Shown piece by piece: positions 43,897 through 53,456 of a stretch of 64,000 bases of DNA. The first letter of the stretch is position 1. The number at the start of each line of letters is the position of its first letter. Origin of the DNA: Roseovarius aestuarii (GTDB lineage: Bacteria > Pseudomonadota > Alphaproteobacteria > Rhodobacterales > Rhodobacteraceae); NCBI RefSeq assembly GCF_019966515.1, contig NZ_JAIMIB010000005.1, positions 62,001 to 126,000 on the forward strand, in the 5' to 3' direction. A program made the position numbers and the translations under genes. A model generated the notes under the pieces. That model saw only the letters and a list, made by a program, of their open reading frames with translations, did not search any database and was not told the DNA's origin.

Positions 43897-44331
43897 ATGA
43901 TGACCGCACAAGAGATCATCGACCGGCTTGAACTTATGCCCCATCCCGAAGGCGGCCATTACCGCGAGACCTGGGCCGCAGATGGCACGGGCCGTCCCGC
44001 TGGCACCTGCATTTATTTCCTTCTTCAAGGTGGAGAAAACAATCACTGGCACAGGGTCGATGCGGCCGAGATCTGGCATTTCTATTCCGGCGCACCGCTG
44101 ATCCTAAGCCTGTCGGAAACTGATGCAGGCCCTGCCCATGATCACATTCTGGGCGCGGATCTGACAGCAAACCAATCGCCCCAGATAATCATCCCACCGC
44201 ATCACTGGCAAAGAGCCAGATGCACCGGCGACTACACGCTTGCGGGCTGCACCGTCTCGCCAGGCTTTCAGTTTGAAAATTTTACGCTGGCGGCCCCCGA
44301 TTTCGACATTCCTGGCCTCGCACCTGACTAA
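43897..44331 (+). CDS. DUF985 cupin-fold protein
   Basis: 144 residues (MMTAQEIIDRLELMPHPEGGHYRETW). DUF985 landmarks: HPEGGHYRET, TCIYFLLQGGENNHWHRVDAAEIWHFYSGAPL, PPHHWQRARCTGDYTLAGCTVSPGFQFENF. The family is a single cupin with a buried pocket, function unproven. Divergent from the oxidoreductase gene, so they may share control. Confidence 0.9.
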   Translation: MMTAQEIIDRLELMPHPEGGHYRETWAADGTGRPAGTCIYFLLQGGENNHWHRVDAAEIWHFYSGAPLILSLSETDAGPAHDHILGADLTANQSPQIIIPPHHWQRARCTGDYTLAGCTVSPGFQFENFTLAAPDFDIPGLAPD

Positions 44332-44431
44332 GCAGAAAAAATTACTAACCGCTGAAACTTTCTCCGTCGCTGCCGCGTGACTGCAGGTACCTAACGCCCG
44401 ACAACCGGGCCCTGAACCGGAGGAAAGAAAT

Positions 44432-44983
44432 TTGAAACCTATCAACAAACTCACCCTGACAGTTGCCTTTGCCGCGCTTGCCACCACAGCGATGGCTGCC
44501 AATCCAGAGGTCGGCGGCGCACCGATGTTTGAAAGTAAAACCATCGTCGAAAACGCGGTCAATTCAGCTGATCACACCACGCTCGTTGCCGCCGTCAAGG
44601 CCGCCGATCTGGTCGATACGCTGAATTCCGATGGCCCCTTCACGGTTTTCGCACCGGTCAACGACGCCTTTGCCGCACTGCCCGAGGGTACGGTGGACAC
44701 GCTGCTGAAACCCGAAAACAAGGCGATGCTGCAAAAGGTTCTGACCGCCCATGTTGTGGCCGGTGACTGGTCTGCCGCTCAGATCGCTGATGCCGCGCGG
44801 GCCAGCAGGGATGGCTTCTACCACTTCAACGCGGTCTCAGGCGATGCGCTTTCGGCGCAGGTCAAAGGCGGCAATGTCTACATTTACGACGAATCCGGCA
44901 ACGCCTCGAAGGTGACCATTGCCGATGTCGACCAGTCAAACGGCGTCATTCATGTCGTCAATTCAGTACTCGTGCCCAAATAG
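44432..44983 (+). CDS. Secreted fasciclin-domain protein
   Basis: 183 residues from TTG 44432, supported by CGGAGGAAAG 8 bases upstream. Signal peptide ends near AMA-ANP (about residue 22). A single fasciclin (FAS1) domain follows: TLVAAVKAADLVDTLNSDGPFTVFAPVNDAFAALPEGTVDTLL, LTAHVVAGDWSA and the H2-like ending NGVIHVVNSVLVPK. Such proteins are periplasmic or surface-associated and mediate adhesion. The rare start would reduce expression. Confidence 0.9.
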   Translation: MKPINKLTLTVAFAALATTAMAANPEVGGAPMFESKTIVENAVNSADHTTLVAAVKAADLVDTLNSDGPFTVFAPVNDAFAALPEGTVDTLLKPENKAMLQKVLTAHVVAGDWSAAQIADAARASRDGFYHFNAVSGDALSAQVKGGNVYIYDESGNASKVTIADVDQSNGVIHVVNSVLVPK

Positions 44984-45035
44984 GCCGCTATTGAAAACGC
45001 TATTCCGGGGTTCCATATGCGTGGGCTCCGGACAA

Positions 45036-45091
45036 GGCGGGCGATCCACTGGGGGATGAGTTTCATTTTTGCAGTTTTCGGATCACCCGCC
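45036..45091. terminator. Long-loop hairpin between fasciclin and pgi ends
   Basis: GGCGGGCGATCC / GGATCACCCGCC arms (one mismatch) with a 32-base loop, between convergent genes. No T-run at the base. A boundary structure is plausible. Confidence 0.3.
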
Positions 45092-45122
45092 CCCCTGTCG
45101 ACCCTCAGGCAGGTTGGATGGT

Positions 45123-46727
45123 TCAACCCTTTGTATCACGTACGAAGTTTATCAGTTGCCGGGTTGAGCCGTCCTTTTCCGAAACGCCCGCAGCCCCTGT
45201 CAGAAGCGGCTCCAGCTGGGTCGCGAGCACTTTACCCAGTTCGACGCCCCACTGGTCGAACGAGTTGATGCCCAAAATCACGCCTTCGACAAATACCCGG
45301 TGTTCGTAAAGCGCGATGATCTGGCCCAACCTCCGCGGTGTCAGCTGATCATAAATTAGTGTGGTCGACGGACGGTTTCCCGGAAAGACCCGGTGGCGCG
45401 CTTGCCGTTCGAGTTCCTCGCCTTCCAACCCTTTCGCTGCCATCAACTGTCGCGCCTCATCCAGCGACCGCCCGCGCATCAGCGCCTCGGATTGCGCCAG
45501 ACAATTCGCCACCAGCAGCGTATGATGATGCGCTAGATCAGGTTCATGCCCGCGCGCCGCCACCATGAATTCGCAAGGCACCACCTGCGTGCCCTGATGG
45601 ATTAGCTGGTAAAACGCATGTTGCCCGTTGGTTCCCGGCTCGCCCCAGACCACCGGGCCTGATGCGCCATCCACCGGTTCGCCCGCCATCGTCACGCGCT
45701 TGCCGTTACTCTCCATCTCAAGTTGCTGAAAATATGCTGCCAGACGCGACAGGCGCTGATCATAGGGCAGCACCGCGCGAGTTGGGTGACCGCACACCTG
45801 ATGATGCCACATGCCGACCAACGCCAGCATGACAGGCATGTTCTGATCCAGCGGCGCATCGCGGAAATGGCGATCCATCGCCTTGGCACCAGCAAGAAAC
45901 TCCCTGAAGCGCGCCGGGCCTATTGCCAGCATCAGCGACAACCCGATCGGCCCCCACATCGAATAGCGCCCGCCAACCCAGTCCTCGAAGCCAAAGACGC
46001 GTTCTGGTGCGATACCAAAGGCGCTGGTTTCTTCCTCGGCGGTCGAAAGTGCCACGAATTGCGCACCGGGATGGTCGACAACCTCTGCCATCCACGTCTT
46101 GGCGGTTTTGGCATTGGTGATGGTCTCGATGGTGGTAAATGTCTTCGACGCGACGATTACCAGAGTCCGCGCCGGATCGAGACCCTTCAGCGTATCGGTG
46201 ATGTCCGCACCGTCGACATTCGATACGAAATGACAGCGCGGGCCATCATGGTAGGGCGCCAGAGCCAGCGTGCCCATCGCGGGCCCAAGATGCGACCCGC
46301 CAATGCCAATATTTACCACATCGGTGATCGCGCCCCCTGCCCCGGTGAAGCGACCGCCGCGCACGTTGTCGGCAAAGGTGCTCATCCGGCCCAGCGTCGC
46401 CAATATCTCGGGCATCACATCCGCACCATCGACCAGCGCAGGTTCACCCGACAGGTTGCGCAGCGCCGTATGCAGCACCGCCCGGCCCTCGGTCTCGTTG
46501 ATCTTTTCGCCCGAGAACATCGCCGCACGCCGCCCCGGCACCTCGCGCGCTTCCGCCAGCGCAATCAGTGCGGCGCGTGCGTCGGCTGTCAGATATGTCT
46601 TGGAATAATCGAACAGCATTCCGTCAAAATCGACCGCGAAATCCGCGGCGCGCCCCGCATCGGCAAACAGATCCCGGATATTACCCGCCTGTAGCGCCGT
46701 GGCCTGCGCCTTCAACTCGTCCCACAT
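45123..46727 (-). CDS. pgi: Glucose-6-phosphate isomerase
   Basis: 534 residues from ATG 46727 ([12 protein letters not shown]), with AGGA 8 bases upstream. PGI landmarks: [68 protein letters not shown], the catalytic EMESNGKRV and [18 protein letters not shown]. It interconverts glucose-6-phosphate and fructose-6-phosphate. Third gene of a zwf-pgl-pgi operon, 8 bp after pgl, which groups the entry to the Entner-Doudoroff and pentose phosphate routes. Confidence 0.97.
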   Translation of the reverse strand: MWDELKAQATALQAGNIRDLFADAGRAADFAVDFDGMLFDYSKTYLTADARAALIALAEAREVPGRRAAMFSGEKINETEGRAVLHTALRNLSGEPALVDGADVMPEILATLGRMSTFADNVRGGRFTGAGGAITDVVNIGIGGSHLGPAMGTLALAPYHDGPRCHFVSNVDGADITDTLKGLDPARTLVIVASKTFTTIETITNAKTAKTWMAEVVDHPGAQFVALSTAEEETSAFGIAPERVFGFEDWVGGRYSMWGPIGLSLMLAIGPARFREFLAGAKAMDRHFRDAPLDQNMPVMLALVGMWHHQVCGHPTRAVLPYDQRLSRLAAYFQQLEMESNGKRVTMAGEPVDGASGPVVWGEPGTNGQHAFYQLIHQGTQVVPCEFMVAARGHEPDLAHHHTLLVANCLAQSEALMRGRSLDEARQLMAAKGLEGEELERQARHRVFPGNRPSTTLIYDQLTPRRLGQIIALYEHRVFVEGVILGINSFDQWGVELGKVLATQLEPLLTGAAGVSEKDGSTRQLINFVRDTKG

Positions 46728-46735
46728 GGCAAATC

Positions 46736-47403
46736 CTATTCCGCCCAATGCACTATAAGATCCGACATCACCGCCGCAATCGGCGCCTCGGGATGCGGCA
46801 AGCCTCGCGCCCGTTCAAGGGCGGCGCGTTTCTGCTGCCCCGTGATGATCAGATGTTTGGACATCGCCTCATTCAGCACCCGTGCCGACAAGGTCACGCG
46901 CGGCTCAGGCGCGCCTCCGCCGCGCATTGCGACCAGCACCGGCGCGTTGCGCGCCAGCGCCTCTTCCAGCCCATCCGCGCCGGGAAACATCGACGCCGTA
47001 TGCATATCCGCCCCCATCCCAAGCAGCAGCACCGAAATCGGCAGGTCGGGCGTGATGTTCGCCTCCAACTCGGGCAGCACTTCCTCGGGCGCCTCGGCCT
47101 TGGCGTAAAGCGGCAGGTAGCGCGCCTTGGCAGCCCGCCCCGTTAGCAGGCGTTCGCGGATCAGCCGCGTGTTTGACCGCACATGCACTTCGGGCACCCA
47201 GCGTTCGTCGCTCAGCATTACGTCGACGCGGGCCCAGTCCAGGTCCGCATCGCACAAGTCGTCAAAAACCGGCCCCGGCGTTGACCCGCCGGGCACCACG
47301 AACAGCGCCCGGTCCTCATGCTCCAATGTGGCTGTCAGCTCTCCGGCCAGTACATTGGCCAGATCAATCGCCAGCATCTCCTGATCGGCATATTCGACAA
47401 TTT

Positions 47404-47407
<4 letters not shown>
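46736..47407 (-). CDS. pgl: 6-phosphogluconolactonase
   Basis: 223 residues, DevB/SOL-type. [41 protein letters not shown] and [19 protein letters not shown] are the expected motifs. It hydrolyses 6-phosphogluconolactone. Its ATG overlaps the zwf stop by 4 bp (ATGA). Minor change: the common GxGxDGHTASLFP reads [13 protein letters not shown] here. Confidence 0.95.
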
Positions 47408-48858
<1,451 letters not shown>

Positions 48859-49039
48859 ATGACGTCTCCTGCCCTTGCGATGCCCTGCCTTTAGTGCCCC
48901 GGAAGGTCCCGGAGTCGGCGCACAAACACAACTCTAACATGCTCATGGCCGTTCACAATGGTGTCACTATCCTTTCGAGCCCTTCCCTTGGAAGGATCGA
49001 CGCGATAGTCGAAAAAGAGAAGTAATATCGGGTAGTAAG

Positions 49040-49993
49040 ATGAAAGACACGATTGACGCACCGGCGAATGCCCGTAAGTTTCAGGACCCCAAGGTCACTG
49101 TCGACGGGCAGGAACGCGCCACCGTCGCGCTCAGCCATCCTGAAACGCTCTGGTTCAATACCGGCACGCTGTGCAATATCGAATGTCTGAACTGCTACAT
49201 CGAAAGCTCACCCAGCAATGACCGGCTGGTCTATATCACCACCGCCGAGGTTACCGACTACCTCGACCAGATCGAGGAGCGCGACTGGCCCATCCGCGAA
49301 ATCGCCTTTACCGGGGGCGAGCCCTACATGAACCCCGAGATGAACGATATGACCCGCGCAGCGCTTGAACGCGGCTACGAGGTGCTGATCCTTACCAATG
49401 CCATGCGCCCTATGATGCGCAAAACCGTGCGCGCCGGATTGCTCGATCTGGCGGCAGAGTATCGCGACAAGCTGACCCTGCGCATCTCGGTCGACCACTG
49501 GTCAGAAAGGCTGCATGACGAAGAGCGCGGCGAAGGCGCCTTCGCGCGCACCATCGAAGGCATGGAATGGCTGCGCGACAACAATATTCGCATGACCGTC
49601 GCGGGCCGCACGGTCTGGGGCGAGACCGAAGCGCAATCCCGCGAAGGTTACCGCGCCTTCTATGCCACGCACGGGTTTGAGATTGACGCCGCCAACCCTG
49701 GCGAAACCGTACTTTTCCCCGAAATGGATGAAACCGCCGATGTGCCTGAAATCACCACGGCATGCTGGGATATTCTGGGCAAATCCCCCTCATCCGTGAT
49801 GTGCTCATCCTCACGGATGGTGGTCAAACGCAAAGGGGCCGCCAAACCGGCGGTTCTGGCCTGCACGCTCTTGCCCTATGACCCGGAATTCGAATTGGGC
49901 ACCACGCTGGCCGAGGCTGAACGTGATGTAGCGCTTAACCACCCTCACTGCGCCAAGTTCTGTGTCTTGGGCGGTGCCAGCTGCTCGGCCTGA
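49040..49993 (+). CDS. Radical SAM protein with C-terminal cysteine cluster
   Basis: 317 residues. Cys45-x3-Cys49-x2-Cys52 (TLCNIECLNCYIE) is the radical SAM 4Fe-4S motif, followed by AFTGGEPYMNPEM. C-terminal cysteines at 304, 308 and 315 (HPHCAKFCVLGGASCSA), plus others around 250-282, could bind an auxiliary cluster as in SPASM/twitch enzymes. No peptide precursor is obvious next to it. The substrate is unknown. It diverges from the zwf operon. Confidence 0.85.
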   Translation: MKDTIDAPANARKFQDPKVTVDGQERATVALSHPETLWFNTGTLCNIECLNCYIESSPSNDRLVYITTAEVTDYLDQIEERDWPIREIAFTGGEPYMNPEMNDMTRAALERGYEVLILTNAMRPMMRKTVRAGLLDLAAEYRDKLTLRISVDHWSERLHDEERGEGAFARTIEGMEWLRDNNIRMTVAGRTVWGETEAQSREGYRAFYATHGFEIDAANPGETVLFPEMDETADVPEITTACWDILGKSPSSVMCSSSRMVVKRKGAAKPAVLACTLLPYDPEFELGTTLAEAERDVALNHPHCAKFCVLGGASCSA

Positions 49994-50204
49994 TATCAGC
50001 CAAGATTGACATGGTGCCAACGGCTGCCATCCGGACAAAACAGGCATATACCCCCGCAGCTGAACAGTATTTCAATTTTAGTATCATCAGGTTATAAGAC
50101 GTCGTTAATTGCAAATGTTGCTTTTCGTGATGAAGCCTGAAGCGGTGATTCCGAGAAGATTGGAAGGACTGAGCACAAGTACCTTCCCTCAATAGTAGGG
50201 TTGG
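49994..50204. other. 211-bp gap between the radical SAM and regulator genes
   Basis: No gene or clear hairpin is seen; the stretch is AT-rich in its centre (50070-50130) and separates two convergent genes. Confidence 0.4.
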
Positions 50205-51764
50205 CTAATCAGGTAATCCGGCTTCGCGCAAATTGTTCAATACCCGTTCGAGGTCAGCGTCATTTCTGAATTTTCCAAGATAGTTATCACGCACTTTTTT
50301 GATCGAATATTCGGGATCAAGTTCTAGCAATCGCCTCACAGCTTCCCGAGCTTCGTTTTGTTGACCAAGACATATGTGAATGCAGGCCAGCACCCGATAT
50401 GCCATGGGCGGTATCTCAGACATGGCATTCATTGTCTGCAATGCATCTTTGCAGTTCCCTTTTAGCCATTGGACCCATGCCAGATTCCACTTGAACCAAT
50501 CCGGGTGCAGCGGATCCAGCCTCATGGCTCTTAGAAGTAATTCCTCCGCTTCATCAAAGCGCCCCGCATACCCCAAAAATTCGGCCAGGTCGCTCATTCC
50601 ATTTGTGTCATTCGGGTTCAGTTCGAGCACACGCTGCGCGCGTGCTATTGCGCCATCGAGGTTATTTTCCTGAAGGTGCACATAAGCCATCGCTGCATGG
50701 CTGTCGTAATAATCGGGCGCTACTTCAACCGCCGTTTTTGCCGCCTTCTGTGCCTCAATCAGGGCGTCCGCACGACTAAGGTCTGTCCAACCCCAGCGGT
50801 AGCCATTTATGTAGGCGAATGCCAAACCAATGTAGCCATAAGGTTGGGTAGGATCGGCGTTTATCGCTGCAAGACTTGCCTTTCGTGCTTTTTCATTTTC
50901 CTCGGGGGACAATTTAACAAAATGCAAGCGCGCCTTCAGACCATGCAGTAACGCGGTTAACTTTGAACTATCTGATTCCACAGCTTTCTTTACTTCAAAA
51001 TTGATAACTTTTTGTGCTACGGCGGCTACAACTTTGCGCACGATATCATCCTGAACGACGAACAGATCACTGAGATCACGATCATAAACTTCTGACCAGA
51101 GATGATGCCCTTCAACAGCATCGATCAACTGGACCGTAACGCGCATCCGGTTGCCGCTTTTTTGCTGACTTCCTTCGAGCAGATATCGAACGCCCAGTTT
51201 CCGCGAAATCGTCTTCACGTTGGTTGGCGTTTCACGAAAGCTGAAGCTTGAGTTGCGGGCGATTATAAACAGCTCGGGAAACCGGGACAACTCGGCAATA
51301 ACGCCTTCGGCGATAGCATCACTCAGATAGTCACTGTCATCTCCGACGCTGAAGTCATCAAAAGCCAAAACCGCGATCGATGGCAGGGGCGGAAGCGGGA
51401 GGATAATGGAGTCCGGCTCAGACGGGATCGGCACTGCAAGTGCCTTGTAGCCCTTTTTGGATGAGGTCTGGATAATCTTGTGATCGCTATCGTTTAAGGC
51501 ACGCCTGATATCTGTAATGCATTGCACCAGGCTGTCATCTGTTACAACTGATCCGGCCCAAACGCTCTCAAACAAAACCGTTTTTGAGACAACTTGACCG
51601 TAGCAGCGAACCAATTGGGCCAAGACGTCAGCGCTCTGACTGCGCAAATGCACAATGTTGCCCAATGCGTCCCGCAGTTCGTTCGTTTCCAACAAAAACT
51701 TAAATTCTCCCAAGCGAAATCTTTCGGGTAATTTCGCTTCTTTTTCGGGATAATTTCCGGACAT
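50205..51764 (-). CDS. Winged-helix (OmpR-type) regulator with TPR-like sensor region
   Basis: 519 residues. An OmpR/PhoB-type wHTH covers about 15-112 (GNIVHLRSQSADVLAQLVRCYGQVVSKTVLFESVWAGSVVTDDSLVQCITDIRRAL). Then a PSIAVLAFDDFSVGDDSDYLSDAIAEGVIAELS segment common to adenylate-cyclase-like and CadC-like regulators, and tandem TPRs (about 300-510, AMAYVHLQENNLDGAIARAQRVLELNPND). No membrane segment is evident. It diverges from the SRPBCC gene 156 bp away and likely controls it. Signal unknown. Confidence 0.83.
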   Translation of the reverse strand: MSGNYPEKEAKLPERFRLGEFKFLLETNELRDALGNIVHLRSQSADVLAQLVRCYGQVVSKTVLFESVWAGSVVTDDSLVQCITDIRRALNDSDHKIIQTSSKKGYKALAVPIPSEPDSIILPLPPLPSIAVLAFDDFSVGDDSDYLSDAIAEGVIAELSRFPELFIIARNSSFSFRETPTNVKTISRKLGVRYLLEGSQQKSGNRMRVTVQLIDAVEGHHLWSEVYDRDLSDLFVVQDDIVRKVVAAVAQKVINFEVKKAVESDSSKLTALLHGLKARLHFVKLSPEENEKARKASLAAINADPTQPYGYIGLAFAYINGYRWGWTDLSRADALIEAQKAAKTAVEVAPDYYDSHAAMAYVHLQENNLDGAIARAQRVLELNPNDTNGMSDLAEFLGYAGRFDEAEELLLRAMRLDPLHPDWFKWNLAWVQWLKGNCKDALQTMNAMSEIPPMAYRVLACIHICLGQQNEAREAVRRLLELDPEYSIKKVRDNYLGKFRNDADLERVLNNLREAGLPD

Positions 51765-51920
51765 TCCACGCGCCTTTGTATTCGATCAACCTTGCGAGGC
51801 GGTACGTCTCGACGCAAGCAGATTCGCCTGCTTTCGCGGTCAAGGCGTGCGTAGACCAACAGCGCCCGAAACCCAAAGAGGATCTTCAGGCGGCTCAAGA
51901 CACAACAAATGGGAAGAAAA

Positions 51921-52394
51921 ATGAAACTCACTACACTGCTAACTGTCACAGCTATCGTTGGTTTCCACTCGACCGGCGCATGGTCCGCCGACTACAAAGT
52001 CCAACGCACGCTGCAGCTTACCGCACCTTCTACCGAGGTGTGGAACCTGATCGGCGATTTTTGCGATATCGACGATTGGCATCCGTCTTTGACGGCGTGT
52101 TCGCTCTCGGTGAGAGATGGCGGGCTTCATCGTACTCTGACAACGGCCGATGGTGACGAATTTGTGGAAAAGCGCATCGCGAATGAACCCGGATTAGCCT
52201 ACACATACAGTATCGTCAGTTCGCCCTTGCCGATTGAAAATTACACGGCGACCTTTTCGATTGAGCCTCTGAATGGATCGCTCATCAGCTGGTCTGGCCG
52301 CTTCTCGTCAGAAGACCCGGCAATGGAAACCACAATATCAGAAATCTATGACGCGGGGTTGTCCGCGATTGAAGCAGCTCTTGCAGTGCAATAA
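51921..52394 (+). CDS. Secreted SRPBCC (polyketide cyclase/START-fold) protein
   Basis: 157 residues from ATG 51921, with GGGAAG 5 bases upstream. Signal peptide MKLTTLLTVTAIVGFHSTGAWS is followed by an SRPBCC fold: RTLQLTAPSTEVWNLIGDFCDIDDWHPSLTACSL, EFVEKRIANEPGLAYTYSIV, and a C-terminal helix ISEIYDAGLSAIEAALA. It probably binds a hydrophobic small molecule in the periplasm. Divergent from the winged-helix/TPR regulator, which it may answer to. Confidence 0.82.
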   Translation: MKLTTLLTVTAIVGFHSTGAWSADYKVQRTLQLTAPSTEVWNLIGDFCDIDDWHPSLTACSLSVRDGGLHRTLTTADGDEFVEKRIANEPGLAYTYSIVSSPLPIENYTATFSIEPLNGSLISWSGRFSSEDPAMETTISEIYDAGLSAIEAALAVQ

Positions 52395-52569
52395 GATAAT
52401 AAGTGCTTACACTGCATGATGCGTACCGACCGGGCTGTATGAACTGATCATTCCGGTCGCTTTTCTACAAGCTGGCCTGCGCCGCGTCACGGTAGATCAG
52501 ACGATGGCGGCTCAGGACGGTCGTTGTGGGCTACTTGCCCCGCTTCCGCCCCTGCCCCATATAGACCTC

Positions 52570-53250
52570 ATGCTCAAGTTCATGCCCATTCTTCTGGCAA
52601 TCGCTTATGCGCTGGCCATGTATCGCTTCTCGGTCTGGCGCACACAGCGAGAGTTGGATGCGCGCTCGACCGATTTGGCCGATCCGATGCTCAAGGTCAT
52701 GACCGATCGGCTTGCGCGGGCGCTCGACCTGCCCCGGATCAAGGTGCATATCTACGAGATCGATCCGGTGAATGGCCTTGCCGCGCCAGACGGGCGCATT
52801 TTCATCACCCGTGGGTTTTACCGCAAGTTCCAGAATGGCGAGGTCACGGCGGATGAAATGGCAACCGTGATCGCCCACGAGCTTGGCCATGTTGCCCTAG
52901 GACATACGCGCCGCCGGATGATCGACTTTTCCGGCCAGAACGCGCTTCGAACAGCACTTGCAATGGTGCTCAGCCGGTTCCTGCCCGGCATTGGTGTCTG
53001 GATCGCCAACGGGCTGACCACGCTTCTGGCCGCGCGCCTGTCGCGCTCGGACGAATACGAGGCCGATGAATATGCCGCCGCCCTTCTGACCAAGGCTGGG
53101 ATCGGCACCGCGCCACAAAAGTCACTGTTCAATAAGCTTGAAGCGCTGACGCAGGCCCGCTCAGGCGCCGCGCCCGCATGGCTGATGAGCCACCCAAAGA
53201 CGACCGAGCGCATCGCGGCCATCGAAAAACTAGAGGCGCGCTGGCGCTAG
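52570..53250 (+). CDS. M48-family membrane metalloprotease
   Basis: 226 residues from ATG 52570. N-terminal hydrophobic anchor (MPILLAIAYALAMYRF), zinc motif HELGHVALGH and the third ligand in DEYEADEYAAALL. HtpX-like proteins clear misfolded membrane proteins; this short form has one or two further hydrophobic stretches. No clear ribosome site; the true start could be ATG 52582. Confidence 0.86.
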   Translation: MLKFMPILLAIAYALAMYRFSVWRTQRELDARSTDLADPMLKVMTDRLARALDLPRIKVHIYEIDPVNGLAAPDGRIFITRGFYRKFQNGEVTADEMATVIAHELGHVALGHTRRRMIDFSGQNALRTALAMVLSRFLPGIGVWIANGLTTLLAARLSRSDEYEADEYAAALLTKAGIGTAPQKSLFNKLEALTQARSGAAPAWLMSHPKTTERIAAIEKLEARWR

Positions 53251-53456
53251 AGCGCCGTCCTTGAGCTCTGAATCGCTGTTCGTGTCTACGTTATTGAGTT
53301 CGCGCGATGTCCGAGATGAAAATCGCCAGTGGTTTTCTCGCCATCGCTCGAAAACGCATAAACCGTCAATTTGCCTTAAAATTGTCTTGTAGCGCGCCGT
53401 ATTTTCTCCAGAATTTCTTTGTCTTTTCGTGGCAGGCTTTGGCCACGGAGGCACTC

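Noticed and set aside
45017..45268. 83-codon reading overlapping the 3' end of pgi
   Set aside because: Antisense to pgi for most of its length and Arg/Pro-rich; no ribosome site.
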